Assembly: GCF_005885675.1 (NCBI RefSeq)
Contig: NZ_VANR01000006.1
Span: 62,001 to 126,000, forward strand
Direction: 5' to 3'
DNA: 64,000 nt
Origin: Polaribacter aestuariivivens
GTDB taxonomy: Bacteria; Bacteroidota; Bacteroidia; Flavobacteriales; Flavobacteriaceae
Shown here in pieces: positions 1 to 8,971 of the stretch; position 1 is the stretch's first letter, and the number at the start of each line of letters is the position of its first letter. Both the position numbers and the translations under genes were made by a program. The notes under the pieces were generated by a model that saw only the letters and a program-made list of their open reading frames with translations, was not told the origin of the DNA and made no database searches.

Positions 1-1032
1 TTGTTTTTAGTTGCAAATGTTTTACAAGTAATTTTATTTGACGCTTATGGTGTACCTTTTTGGGTTACAGTTTCCATTACCATTTTATTAATTTGGCTTT
101 ATACATTTAAAGGAGGAATTAAAACCATTGTTTGGACAGATACCTTACAAACCCTATTCATGTTAATTGCAGTTGGTGTTTGTATTTACACGATTTCTAA
201 TGAAATGGAAATTAGCAATATTTTCTCTTATGTTGCAGATAGTGAACTTTCTAAAACTTTCTTTTTTGAAGATGTAAGTAAAGCTAATTATTTTTGGAAA
301 CAGTTTCTTTCTGGAGCTTTTATTGCTGTTGTTATGACAGGTTTAGATCAAGACATGATGCAAAAAAACTTAACTTGTAGAAACCTAAAAGATGCACAAA
401 AAAACATGTTTTGGTTTACAATAGTTTTGGTGATTGTAAACTTTTTCTTTTTAGCGTTAGGAGTTTTATTAACAGATTACGCACAAAAAAACGGCATAGA
501 TGCTCATAAAGATGAGCTTTTTCCAATCATAGCCACAAAAGGAACACTAGGTTTGGCAACTGCACTATTTTTTCTATTAGGATTAATTGCTGCTGCATAT
601 TCAAGTGCAGATTCAGCTTTAACTTCTTTAACAACATCATTTAGTATTGATATTTTAGAAATTGATAAAAAACAAGATAAAAAAGCTCAAGAAAAAATTA
701 GAAAAAAAACACACATTGTATTTTCTGTGCTTTTAGTACTCATTATTTTAATATTTAAGTATTTTATTGCAGATGAAAGTGTAATTGCCAATATTTTTAA
801 AGCTGCAGGTTACACATATGGGCCATTATTGGGGTTGTATGCTTTTGGTTTGTTCACAAAGCTAAACGTAAAAGACAAAATGGTGCCTGCAATTTGCTTA
901 GTTGCTCCAGTGCTAACTTTTATAATAAGTTATCACAGTTTAAAATTTTTACAATTTGATTTCGGGTTTTTTGTTTTGGTTCTCAATGGGTTTTTAACTT
1001 TTTTGGGTTTATATTTGTTTAAAAGAAAATAA
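1..1032 (+). CDS. Sodium:solute symporter, 5'-truncated
   Basis: C-terminal 343 residues of a sodium/solute symporter (SSS family); the start lies before the window, so the first in-frame TTG at base 1 is not a real start. The protein is almost wholly hydrophobic with about eight membrane segments left. It carries SSS-like features: a 'GGIKTIVWTD' loop after a helix, 'TGLDQDMMQKNL' and the 'AAAYSSADSALTSL' helix that holds sodium ligands in the family. Full-length relatives are about 500 residues, so roughly a third is missing. It should import a small organic solute with sodium across the inner membrane; the substrate cannot be read from the sequence. It ends 2 bases before pdxH, so the two are probably co-transcribed. 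Confidence 0.88.
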   Translation: MFLVANVLQVILFDAYGVPFWVTVSITILLIWLYTFKGGIKTIVWTDTLQTLFMLIAVGVCIYTISNEMEISNIFSYVADSELSKTFFFEDVSKANYFWKQFLSGAFIAVVMTGLDQDMMQKNLTCRNLKDAQKNMFWFTIVLVIVNFFFLALGVLLTDYAQKNGIDAHKDELFPIIATKGTLGLATALFFLLGLIAAAYSSADSALTSLTTSFSIDILEIDKKQDKKAQEKIRKKTHIVFSVLLVLIILIFKYFIADESVIANIFKAAGYTYGPLLGLYAFGLFTKLNVKDKMVPAICLVAPVLTFIISYHSLKFLQFDFGFFVLVLNGFLTFLGLYLFKRK

Positions 1033-1034
1033 AA

Positions 1035-1682
1035 ATGCCAAAAGATTTAAGCAACTATCGTAAATCCTACGAAAAACAAGAGTTATTAGAAAGTAATTGT
1101 CCAGAAAACCCAATGGAACTGTTTCAAACTTGGTTTAGAAATGCAGATGAATCTGATGCTGTAGAAGAAACCAATGCTATGACAGTTGCTACTATTGGTA
1201 AAGATGGTTTTCCGAAAAGTAGAGTTGTTTTATTGAAAAAATTTACTTGGGAAGGCTTTATTTTTTATACAAATTATACTTCCGAAAAAGGAAAAGCGAT
1301 TGCTGATAATAACAACATTTGCTTGTCTTTCTTTTGGCCAGTTTTAGAACAACAAATCATCATAAAAGGAAAAGCTGAAAAACTAGCAGAAAACTTATCT
1401 GATGGTTATTTTGAATCAAGACCAGATGGAAGTAAATTAGGTGCTTGGGCTTCAAACCAAAGTAATGTTGTAGCTTCTAGAGACGAATTAGATGCTACTT
1501 TAAAAAACTTTGAGAAAAAATTTGAAAACAATGAAATACCAAGACCAAAACATTGGGGTGGCTATTTAGTAAAACCAATATCTATAGAATTTTGGCAAGG
1601 GAGACCAAATAGAATGCATGATAGAATTAGATATTCTTTACAAAAAGATTTTTCTTGGAAATTAGAAAGATTGGCACCATAA
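1035..1682 (+). CDS. pdxH: Pyridoxamine 5'-phosphate oxidase
   Basis: 215 residues, the usual PdxH length. PdxH is a cytosolic FMN enzyme that oxidises pyridoxamine or pyridoxine 5'-phosphate to pyridoxal 5'-phosphate, the last step of vitamin B6 synthesis and salvage. Seen in the sequence: the FMN-binding 'SRVVLLK' strand near residue 62, 'FYTNYTSEKGKAI', and the C-terminal family signature 'FWQGRPNRMHDR' near residue 187, which contacts phosphate and FMN. The ATG lies 2 bases after the symporter stop, implying one transcript. Nothing unusual is seen. Confidence 0.96.
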   Translation: MPKDLSNYRKSYEKQELLESNCPENPMELFQTWFRNADESDAVEETNAMTVATIGKDGFPKSRVVLLKKFTWEGFIFYTNYTSEKGKAIADNNNICLSFFWPVLEQQIIIKGKAEKLAENLSDGYFESRPDGSKLGAWASNQSNVVASRDELDATLKNFEKKFENNEIPRPKHWGGYLVKPISIEFWQGRPNRMHDRIRYSLQKDFSWKLERLAP

Positions 1683-1717
1683 ATTTTTATATTTACGCTT
1701 CAACAATTAAACTATAA

Positions 1718-2206
1718 ATGAAAACATTATATATTGTTAGACACGCAAAGTCCTCTTGGTCATACAAAGGAATTGCTGATATTGATAGACCTCTGAAAAA
1801 AAGAGGTATTAAAGATGCGCATTTAATGTCTAAAATTCTAACCAAAGAAATAGAAAAACCAGACACTTTTATTACAAGTAGTGCTAACAGAGCATTGCAT
1901 ACAGCTGTAATTTTTTGTGAAAACTTTGGTTTTCCACATGCAAATCTTCAAATAAAAAGACAATTATATAGTTTTAGTGATGGTTATTTGGTAAAAACCG
2001 TAAACGCTTTAGACGATGGTTTTAATTCAGCAATTATTTTTAGCCACGACCATGGTATCAATACCTTTGTAAATGAATTTGGCGACAAACCTTTAGCTCA
2101 CGTAACAACTTGTGGTGTTATTGGAATTCAATTTCAAGAAAAACACTGGAAAAACATTAGACGAGGAAAAACTATTTTGGTAGAGTTTCCTAAAAACCAT
2201 AAATAA
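1718..2206 (+). CDS. sixA: SixA-like histidine phosphatase
   Basis: 162-residue histidine phosphatase superfamily protein of the SixA type. The catalytic motif 'RHAKSS' (R8, H9) is at the N terminus, followed by the arginine segment 'SSANRALHTA' and a second histidine in 'FSHDHGI', as expected for this fold. SixA of E. coli removes phosphate from a phosphohistidine (ArcB, PTS components); the target here is unknown and there is no PTS in the window. It lies 6 bases upstream of the Ppx/GppA-type phosphatase, a pairing I regard as functional (both act on phosphate-rich substrates), though this is inference. Confidence 0.85.
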   Translation: MKTLYIVRHAKSSWSYKGIADIDRPLKKRGIKDAHLMSKILTKEIEKPDTFITSSANRALHTAVIFCENFGFPHANLQIKRQLYSFSDGYLVKTVNALDDGFNSAIIFSHDHGINTFVNEFGDKPLAHVTTCGVIGIQFQEKHWKNIRRGKTILVEFPKNHK

Positions 2207-2212
2207 ATTACT

Positions 2213-3109
2213 TTGTTAGAAATAAAAAAATTCGGCGCAATAGATATCGGTTCAAACGCCATAAGATTATTAATTGCCAATGTAATTGTTTCCGAAGATA
2301 AAGAACCTCAGTTTAAAAAATCTTCTTTGGTGCGTGTACCAATTCGTTTAGGTGCTGATGCTTTTGTGAGTGGTGTAATTAGTGATGAAAATATTACTCG
2401 AATTATAAATGCAATGGATGCATTTAAACTGTTAATGAAAGTACACAAAGTAGAACGCTATAAAGCTTGTGCTACTTCTGCCATGAGAGAAGCTACTAAT
2501 GGTAAAGAAGTTGTTGCACAAATACTTAAAGAAACTGAAGTAGAAATAGATATTATTGGTGGTAAAGAAGAAGCTGCCATAATTTCATCAACAGATTTAG
2601 ACCAACTAATTCAAGGTGACAACTCTTATTTATATGTAGATGTTGGTGGTGGTAGTACAGAATTTACATTATTTTCTAAAGGAAAAATAATAACTTCAAA
2701 ATCCTTTAAAATGGGAACTGTACGTTTACTAAACAACAAAAAATCTGTTAACAAAGAAATATTTGCCAACGTAGAAAAGTGGATTAAAAAGAACACGAAA
2801 GATTTAAAAAGAGTTTCTCTTATTGGTTCTGGAGGTAATATTAATAAACTTTTTAAAATGTCTGGTAGAACTGAGGGCAAACCAATTTCTTTTATTTATT
2901 TAAATGCTCAATATCAGTTTTTAAAAAACATGTCTTACGAAGATCGCATTTCTGAATTAAGTTTAAACCCTGATAGAGCAGATGTTATTATTCCTGCAAC
3001 AAAAATTTATTTATCTGCCATGAAATGGAGTGGTGCTAGAAAAATTTACGTTCCTAAAATTGGACTTTCTGACGGAATTATAAAAAGTTTGTATTATAAC
3101 AAACTATAA
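2213..3109 (+). CDS. ppx: Ppx/GppA-type exopolyphosphatase
   Basis: 298-residue member of the Ppx/GppA phosphatase family (actin-like ATPase fold), which removes terminal phosphate from polyphosphate or pppGpp. The phosphate-1 loop 'AIDIGSNAIRLLI' is at residues 9-21 and the phosphate-2 loop 'YVDVGGGSTEF' in the middle. It is the short form without the C-terminal HD-like domain of E. coli Ppx (about 510 residues). The start is TTG at 2213: it sits just before the conserved first strand and no ATG fits. Six bases separate it from the SixA-like gene. It runs convergently into lpxK with a 17-base gap and no clear terminator. Confidence 0.88.
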   Translation: MLEIKKFGAIDIGSNAIRLLIANVIVSEDKEPQFKKSSLVRVPIRLGADAFVSGVISDENITRIINAMDAFKLLMKVHKVERYKACATSAMREATNGKEVVAQILKETEVEIDIIGGKEEAAIISSTDLDQLIQGDNSYLYVDVGGGSTEFTLFSKGKIITSKSFKMGTVRLLNNKKSVNKEIFANVEKWIKKNTKDLKRVSLIGSGGNINKLFKMSGRTEGKPISFIYLNAQYQFLKNMSYEDRISELSLNPDRADVIIPATKIYLSAMKWSGARKIYVPKIGLSDGIIKSLYYNKL

Positions 3110-3126
3110 TTTATCATTAAAAAAAA

Positions 3127-4152
3127 TTAGCCTTTTTGCTTTATATGATTTAATATTAGGTTATTAAATCGTGTTTCTTTCTCTTCTAAAAAAGAAGTTT
3201 CAATAGCTAAAAAAGAAAGTATTTCTATTTTATTTACCAAACGCACATAATCCTTTTCGGTAGTTAATATTATTTTTTTTGGTGAGGTTATTTTTTCAAA
3301 CCTTTCTTTAATATCACTAATTTCATGATTAGAAAATTCATGATGATCATTAAATTTTAAATGTTGAAAACGGATTCCTAAAAATTTTAAATAGGCTCTT
3401 AACGGTTTTGGGTTTGCAATACCAGTTATTAATAAAACTTCATAATCTTTTAATTCTTCCACAGTAATAGTTGCACTTCCTGAAAGTGTGTTGGCATATT
3501 TAATCGTAGTAAAAAAAACTTCCTTTTTATATTTACGAAGCTTCTTTTTAATTTTTTCTTTTTCTAAACCATTTAAATCAAGAGGACATTTTGTAACCAC
3601 AATTACATCTGCTCTAGCTGCACCTCTACTACTTTCCCTTAAATTACCTGTTGGAAGCAAAAAATCATCTGAAAATAAATCGTCATATTTTGTAAGTAAA
3701 ATATAAAAACTTCCTTTTACTTTTCGATGTTGAAAAGCATCGTCTAATAAAATAACCTCTGGTTTTTTGTCTTTAATCAAAGTACGAATTCCTGCTACTC
3801 TATTAGCATCAACTGCTACATCAATATTATTAAATTTTTGAAAATATTGTAAAGGCTCATCTCCAACATCTTCTACAGAATGTGTGTTATTCAACATTAC
3901 AAAACCTTGTGTTTTTCTTTTGTAACCTCTACTTAAAACAGCCGTTTTAAAATTGTTTTTTAGTAACCGTATCAAATACTCAATTTGAGGTGTTTTTCCT
4001 GTTCCACCAACACTTAAATTACCAACTACAATAACTGGAATTTTAAAAGAAGTTTCTTTAAAAATTCCGACATCAAAAAAATAATTACGAATTCTCGTAA
4101 CCAAGTCATAAACAACTGCAAAAGGAAACAATAAAAATCTAAGTAGTTTCAT
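3127..4152 (-). CDS. lpxK: Tetraacyldisaccharide 4'-kinase
   Basis: 341 residues. LpxK phosphorylates the 4' position of the lipid A disaccharide at the inner face of the inner membrane, the sixth step of lipid A synthesis. The sequence shows an N-terminal membrane-associating helix (about residues 3-20), a Walker A loop 'NLSVGGTGKTP' at residues 45-55, a 'DDAFQHR' motif and an ATP-binding core typical of LpxK. The gene stands alone, divergent from the Nif3-like gene with only about 50 bases between coding starts, so the two promoters must overlap or abut. Confidence 0.94.
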   Translation of the reverse strand: MKLLRFLLFPFAVVYDLVTRIRNYFFDVGIFKETSFKIPVIVVGNLSVGGTGKTPQIEYLIRLLKNNFKTAVLSRGYKRKTQGFVMLNNTHSVEDVGDEPLQYFQKFNNIDVAVDANRVAGIRTLIKDKKPEVILLDDAFQHRKVKGSFYILLTKYDDLFSDDFLLPTGNLRESSRGAARADVIVVTKCPLDLNGLEKEKIKKKLRKYKKEVFFTTIKYANTLSGSATITVEELKDYEVLLITGIANPKPLRAYLKFLGIRFQHLKFNDHHEFSNHEISDIKERFEKITSPKKIILTTEKDYVRLVNKIEILSFLAIETSFLEEKETRFNNLILNHIKQKG

Positions 4153-4176
4153 TGCTGTAAAAATACATAAAAATGG

Positions 4177-4184
4177 TAACTTTG
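4177..4184 (+). promoter_or_regulatory. Minus-7 box before the Nif3-like gene
   Basis: TAACTTTG matches the Bacteroidota minus-7 consensus TAnnTTTG, with a TTG at 4152-4154 placed 22 bases upstream as a possible minus-33 element. Transcription would start near 4190. This rules out the upstream ATG at 4173 and supports translation from 4206. Confidence 0.55.
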
Positions 4185-4205
4185 ATTTTAGAAAAAATGA
4201 ATCAA

Positions 4206-5300
4206 ATGAAGATAAAAGAAGTTACAAATTATTTAGAAAAATTAGCTCCTTTACAATATGCTGAAGATTTTGATAATGTTGGTTTGTTAGTAGGAAGCTA
4301 CGATTCGGAGATCTCTGGAGTTTTAGTAACATTAGACACTTTAGAAGAAACTGTAGATGAAGCAATTGAAAAAAATTGTAACTTAATTGTTAGTTTTCAT
4401 CCAATAATTTTTGGGGGTCTTAAAAAACTGAATGGTAATAATTATGTAGAACATGTTGTTTTAAAAGCTATTAAAAATGATATTGCTATTTACGCAACAC
4501 ATACAGCTTTAGACAATTCTAACTACGGAGTTTCTGCAAAAATGTGTGAAGTTTTAGGGCTTACAAACAATAAAATTTTAATTCCTAAAAAAGGAATTAT
4601 AAAAAAGCTAACAACCTACGTTCCAACAGAAAATGCAATTACTTTAAGAGAAGCGCTTTTTAAAGTTGGTGCAGGAAATATTGGTAACTACGATAATTGT
4701 TCTTTCAATATAGAAGGCAATGGAACCTATAGAGGCAATGAAAATTCAAACCCAGTAATTGGTGAGAAAGGTGTATTACATACCGAAAAAGAAACACAAA
4801 TTAGCATTATTTTTGAAAGTAAAAATGAAAATACTATTTTAAAAGCTTTGCACGAAAATCATCCTTATGAAGAAGTTGCGTATGAAATTGTTGAAACAGA
4901 AAACATACATCAAAATATTGGAATGGGAATGATTGGTGAGCTTCCAACAGAAATGGAAGAAAAAGATTTTTTACTGTTTTTAAAGCAAACAATGAAAACA
5001 GATTGTGTAAGACACTCTAACTTTATTGATAAAAAAATAAAAAAAGTAGCCGTTTTAGGTGGTTCTGGAAGTTTTGCTATTTCCAATGCAAAAAAAGCTG
5101 GTGCAGATGCTTATGTAAGTGCAGACTTTAAATATCACGAATTTTTTAAGGCAGAAAACAGCATATTATTGGCAGATATTGGTCATTATGAAAGCGAACA
5201 GTTTACAAAAAACCTTTTGGTTGATTATCTTACAAAAAAATTCACTAATTTTGCAATCATTTTATCAGAAAAAAGTACAAATCCTATTTATTACATATAA
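4206..5300 (+). CDS. Nif3-like dinuclear metal-centre protein
   Basis: 364 residues from the chosen ATG; longer frames from 4173 or 4197 exist, but family members begin with the 'MKIKEVTNYLEKLAP' helix and the promoter box at 4177-4184 overlaps the first ATG. Nif3/YqfO (DUF34) proteins bind two metal ions. The ligands are visible in 'SFHPIIFGGLKK', 'ATHTALDN' and C-terminal 'DIGHYESE'. The middle part (about 130-250) is the PII-like inserted domain seen in longer family members. The biochemical function is unsettled; an older name, GTP cyclohydrolase I type 2, is not well supported. The stop is 2 bases before the following coiled-coil gene, and these two genes are also adjacent in relatives. 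Confidence 0.9.
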   Translation: MKIKEVTNYLEKLAPLQYAEDFDNVGLLVGSYDSEISGVLVTLDTLEETVDEAIEKNCNLIVSFHPIIFGGLKKLNGNNYVEHVVLKAIKNDIAIYATHTALDNSNYGVSAKMCEVLGLTNNKILIPKKGIIKKLTTYVPTENAITLREALFKVGAGNIGNYDNCSFNIEGNGTYRGNENSNPVIGEKGVLHTEKETQISIIFESKNENTILKALHENHPYEEVAYEIVETENIHQNIGMGMIGELPTEMEEKDFLLFLKQTMKTDCVRHSNFIDKKIKKVAVLGGSGSFAISNAKKAGADAYVSADFKYHEFFKAENSILLADIGHYESEQFTKNLLVDYLTKKFTNFAIILSEKSTNPIYYI

Positions 5301-5302
5301 AC

Positions 5303-6076
5303 ATGGCAAAGAAGAAAGAAGTTTCGGTTGAAGAAAAATTAAGAGCATTGTATGATTTACAATTAATTGACTCTAGAATTGATGAAATTAGAAACGTAAG
5401 AGGTGAACTACCTTTAGAAGTTGAAGATTTAGAGGATGAAGTTGCCGGATTAAACAAGCGTATATCTAACTTAGCAGAAGATGCTTCGAATTTAGAAACA
5501 GAAATCAACAATAAAAAACAGGCGATTGAAGATTCTAAAGCGTTGATGAAAAAATACGACGAGCAACAAAAAAATGTTAGAAATAACAGAGAATTTGATT
5601 CTTTATCAAAAGAAATTGAATATCAAGATTTAGAAATTCAATTGGCTGAAAAAAGAATTAACGAGTACAAAGCTAAAATTGCTCAGAAAAACGAAATAAT
5701 TGAAGCTACTAAAGAAAAATTAGCAAAACAAGAGCAACATTTAGCTCATAAAAAAGCTGAATTAGACGCTATTTTGAAAGAAACTGAAAAAGAAGAAAAA
5801 CTTTTATCAGAAAAATCAGAAGAGTTTGCAAAATCTTTAGATGCACATTTATTTTCTGCATACAACAGAATAAGAACTAAAGTAAAAAACGGTTTAGCTG
5901 TTGTTGCCATTGAACGTGGTGCTTCTGGAGGTTCTTATTTTACAATTCCACCTCAAGTGCAATTAGAAATTGCGAACAGAAAAAAAATTACTATTGACGA
6001 GCATAGTGGTCGTATTTTAGTTGATGCTGCTTTAGCAGAAGAAGAAAGAGCAAAAATGGATAAATTATTTTCATAA
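5303..6076 (+). CDS. Coiled-coil zinc-ribbon family protein lacking its cysteines
   Basis: 257 residues. Residues about 10-185 form a long charged coiled coil; the C terminus matches the C4 zinc-ribbon domain that usually follows such a hairpin (family near DUF164/CdsZ, in an operon with Nif3). The four zinc cysteines are missing: where C-x-x-C pairs are expected the sequence reads 'GASGGSYFTIPPQ' and 'DEHSGRILVDA'. The surrounding ribbon residues (IPPQ, GRILV) are kept, so the fold is probably retained without metal. There is no signal peptide or membrane segment, so it is cytosolic. Function unknown. Confidence 0.82.
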   Translation: MAKKKEVSVEEKLRALYDLQLIDSRIDEIRNVRGELPLEVEDLEDEVAGLNKRISNLAEDASNLETEINNKKQAIEDSKALMKKYDEQQKNVRNNREFDSLSKEIEYQDLEIQLAEKRINEYKAKIAQKNEIIEATKEKLAKQEQHLAHKKAELDAILKETEKEEKLLSEKSEEFAKSLDAHLFSAYNRIRTKVKNGLAVVAIERGASGGSYFTIPPQVQLEIANRKKITIDEHSGRILVDAALAEEERAKMDKLFS

Positions 6077-6100
6077 TTTAAAACCCATTCACATCATAAA

Positions 6101-6131
6101 AAAACTCGAAGCTTTCGCTTCGAGTTTTTTT
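6101..6131. terminator. Bidirectional intrinsic terminator
   Basis: A 10-bp perfect stem (6103-6112 with 6117-6126, AACTCGAAGC paired with GCTTCGAGTT) and a TTTC loop, flanked by an A run before and a T run after. It lies between the convergent coiled-coil gene and the DUF349 gene and can stop transcription from both sides. Confidence 0.93.
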
Positions 6132-6150
6132 ATTTTATAAGAAACTATTT

Positions 6151-8115
6151 TTAATATTCTAATTTCTTTAAGTAATCTAGTTTCTCTTTCCAGATTTCTA
6201 AATCAGTTTTAAAATCTTCAATTTGATTTTTTACATTTACTACCAAAGGATTTTTATCATTTGCATTAGAAAAGAAACCTAAATTGTTTTCTAACTGTTG
6301 CATTTCGCGTACAATTTCATCCATTTTTTTTCTAACAAATAGTTGTTCAGAGTCTAATTTTTTAAAGTCTTTATTAGCGTAGTAACCATCTACAACATTG
6401 GTAAACTTAAGCATAGAAATTTCTTGCTTATCTAAAGATAAGGTTTCTAACATTTTATCAATTTGCTTGTTAAATTTACCTTCTAAATGTCTAGAGTTTC
6501 TTGGTAAACTTCCTAACTCTTTCCATTTTTCAATTGATGCTAAAATGCTTTCTTTGGTATGATTTTCTTTTGCTTTTAAATCTTCTAAAAATGCTTTTTT
6601 AGCTTTTACCACTTCTTGCTGCTCTTTACTTACGGTGTTTTTTTGTTTATGAAATCTATCAAAATAAAAATTACAAGCAGCTTTAAAACGTTTCCAAATA
6701 TCGTCTGAAAATTTACGTGGTACATGACCAATTTTTTTCCAATCCGATTGAATTTTTTTCATCGTGTTTGTAGCTGTTTCCCAATCTTCACTTTCTTTAA
6801 GTGATTCAGCTATATCAATTAAAGCAAGTTTTTTTTCTAGATTTTTTTGTTGCTCGCTTTTCTCTTGCTTATAAAAAAGATTTTTTGCAGCATTAAATTT
6901 TTTAGTGGCAGCTTTAAATTTTTGCCATACATCTTCACTTTTATTGTAAGGAAGTTTGCCTGCATTAAAATACTCTTGTCTTAATGCTTCCACTTCTTTT
7001 ATACTTTTTTGCCAATCGTTATGAGACTGGTTGTTAGAAGTATCGTACTCATTTAAAACTGCAATTACTTTTAATTTTTTCTCAATAATTTCGTCATATT
7101 TAGAGCGCATTTCTCTAAAATATTGATGACGTCTGTCGTGAATTTTCTTAGTTGCAGAACTAAATTTATGCCAAATTTCTTCTCGCATTTCTCTAGCAAC
7201 TGGTCCAATATCTTCTTTCCACTTTTTATGTAATTCTTGTAATTCTTTAAAAGCGAAATTAATATCTGGTTCTTTTGCTAATGCTTGCGCTTGCTCAATA
7301 ATTTTTAATTTTTCTTCTAAATTGTTTCTAAAATCTAAGTCTCTAAAATCATTGCTTAAGTGTAATAAATCATAAAAACGCTCTACATGATGGTGGTAGG
7401 TTTTCCAAGTATCGTTATAACGTGTTTTAGAAACTGGTCCAATTGCGCGCCAAGTATCTTGTAGGTCTTTAAATTGCTTATACATTGTTTCTGTATCAGC
7501 ATTTTCAATTAAATCTTTTAAGTCTTCAATTACTTGAAGTCTTTTTTCAAGATTTGCTTTTAGTTGTTTTTCTAAATCTTGGTAATAAGCATCACGTTCT
7601 TTTTTGTAATTAGAAAGTAATGTATTGTATTCTGTTTTTATTGGACTAGAAAATTGAAAATCGATAGAATTTCCTCCAGCATCTATAAATGCTTTTTTCT
7701 TTTTTGCGAGTAAATCACCGAATTTTTTGTTGAAAGCGCTTTTTATTACCTCAACTTTATTTTTTATTTTTTGAACAGGATTGTTGGAAATTGTCTTTTT
7801 TAAATCTGAAACTAATTCCTCTAATGTTAGTTTAGAATAATCTACTTCAGTTTCATCTTCATCATTTGAATCACCATTTTCAGAGTTTTCTGCTACTGAT
7901 TTTTCAATTTCATCTACAGCTTCAGTTGTATCTTCTTCATTTTCATTTACAACAACTTCTTTTTCTGATGTATTTTCGTCTTGTAACTTCGGTTTTTCAG
8001 TTTCTTTTTGTAAAATTTCTTCAGTATTTTCTTTTACTGTTTCTGGAGCAATATTTACAGCTTCCTCAGTATTTGTAACCGTTTTTTCAACGTTTTCATC
8101 ATTCTTGTCTAACAT
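6151..8115 (-). CDS. DUF349 repeat protein
   Basis: 654 residues, cytosolic, very rich in Lys, Glu and Asn. The first ~130 residues are an acidic low-complexity region; the rest consists of repeated helical DUF349 units (about five), recognisable by recurring tryptophan signatures such as 'DLQDTWRAIGPV', 'ELHKKWKEDIGPV', 'SDWKKIGHV' and 'EKWKELGSL'. DUF349 proteins are common in Flavobacteriia and related helical-repeat proteins occur in other bacteria; no enzymatic activity is established. A single-gene unit between a terminator at its 3' end and a 97-base gap holding a (TAA)n palindrome at its 5' end. Confidence 0.88.
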   Translation of the reverse strand: MLDKNDENVEKTVTNTEEAVNIAPETVKENTEEILQKETEKPKLQDENTSEKEVVVNENEEDTTEAVDEIEKSVAENSENGDSNDEDETEVDYSKLTLEELVSDLKKTISNNPVQKIKNKVEVIKSAFNKKFGDLLAKKKKAFIDAGGNSIDFQFSSPIKTEYNTLLSNYKKERDAYYQDLEKQLKANLEKRLQVIEDLKDLIENADTETMYKQFKDLQDTWRAIGPVSKTRYNDTWKTYHHHVERFYDLLHLSNDFRDLDFRNNLEEKLKIIEQAQALAKEPDINFAFKELQELHKKWKEDIGPVAREMREEIWHKFSSATKKIHDRRHQYFREMRSKYDEIIEKKLKVIAVLNEYDTSNNQSHNDWQKSIKEVEALRQEYFNAGKLPYNKSEDVWQKFKAATKKFNAAKNLFYKQEKSEQQKNLEKKLALIDIAESLKESEDWETATNTMKKIQSDWKKIGHVPRKFSDDIWKRFKAACNFYFDRFHKQKNTVSKEQQEVVKAKKAFLEDLKAKENHTKESILASIEKWKELGSLPRNSRHLEGKFNKQIDKMLETLSLDKQEISMLKFTNVVDGYYANKDFKKLDSEQLFVRKKMDEIVREMQQLENNLGFFSNANDKNPLVVNVKNQIEDFKTDLEIWKEKLDYLKKLEY

Positions 8116-8137
8116 ATCTACAATGTTTAAGTTCAGT

Positions 8138-8157
8138 TAATAATAATATTATTATTA
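8138..8157. repeat. Perfect AT-only palindrome upstream of DUF349 gene
   Basis: Three TAA units and a T followed by their exact reverse complement, a 20-bp dyad with no spacer, 23 to 42 bases before the DUF349 start codon. It could be a hairpin in the leader or an operator, or simply AT-rich low complexity. Confidence 0.4.
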
Positions 8158-8212
8158 GTCTATAAAGATACTGACAACTTACAGAATTAACAAAAACAAA
8201 ATATGAATTCGA

Positions 8213-8971
8213 TTATTTGGACTGATTCCAAATTTTCCAGGATTCTTCTGCTTGAATTTCCAACATTTCATACCCGTTTTTTACTGTAGCTCCTTTTTCT
8301 TGTCCTTTAGATAAAAAAACGGTTAACTCTGGGTTGTATATCAAATCGAATAATAAGTGTTTTTCTGACAAAAATTGATATGGAATTGATGGGTATTTAT
8401 CAACATTAGGTGAAGTTCCTAAAGGTGTACAATTGATGATTACTGTGTATTTATTAATAACTTCTTCAGATAAGTTTTCGTATGATATTTGTTTTTTTCC
8501 TGATGGATTTCTTGACACAAATTTATAGTCAATCTTATTTTGTTTTAAGGCATAAGCAATAGCTTTAGATGCTCCACCAGTGCCTAAAATTAAAGCAAAT
8601 TTATGATGCTTTTTTAAAAATGGAGAAATTGATTTTTCGAAACCAATCACATCTGTATTATAACCTTTTAAATTGCCTCTTTTTGTGAGTTTTATCGTGT
8701 TTACAGCACCTATTTTTTTTGCAGTTTTATCTAATTTATCTAAATAAGGTATTACTTCTTGTTTATAAGGAATTGTTACATTAATACCACTTAAATGAGG
8801 AGTTTCTATAACTTCGGAAGGAAATTTTTTAATAGTTGGAATGTCGAAATTTACATATTTGCATTTCTCAAAACCCATTTTTTTAAATTTTTCTGTAAAA
8901 TATCCACGAGAAAAAGAATACGAAATATCTTTTCCTAAAAGCCCGAAAACTCTATTTTTTCTTTCTTCCAT
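8213..8971 (-). CDS. aroE: Shikimate dehydrogenase
   Basis: 252 residues from the ATG at 8971; an in-frame TTG three codons upstream is less likely. AroE reduces 3-dehydroshikimate to shikimate with NADPH in the aromatic amino acid pathway. Seen: the substrate-binding 'SYSFSRGYFTEKF' (the usual SxS motif), 'NVTIPYKQEV' with the catalytic lysine, 'GYNTDVIGF' with the catalytic aspartate, and the NADP Rossmann loop 'LGTGGASKAIAYAL'. Its first codons overlap the end of the upstream DUF368 gene by about 20 bases, indicating translational coupling in a three-gene operon. Confidence 0.94.
   Translation of the reverse strand: MEERKNRVFGLLGKDISYSFSRGYFTEKFKKMGFEKCKYVNFDIPTIKKFPSEVIETPHLSGINVTIPYKQEVIPYLDKLDKTAKKIGAVNTIKLTKRGNLKGYNTDVIGFEKSISPFLKKHHKFALILGTGGASKAIAYALKQNKIDYKFVSRNPSGKKQISYENLSEEVINKYTVIINCTPLGTSPNVDKYPSIPYQFLSEKHLLFDLIYNPELTVFLSKGQEKGATVKNGYEMLEIQAEESWKIWNQSK

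Noticed and set aside
4173..4205. Longer start for the Nif3-like gene
   Set aside because: The first ATG overlaps a good minus-7 box and the extra residues are not like family N termini; 4206 is preferred.
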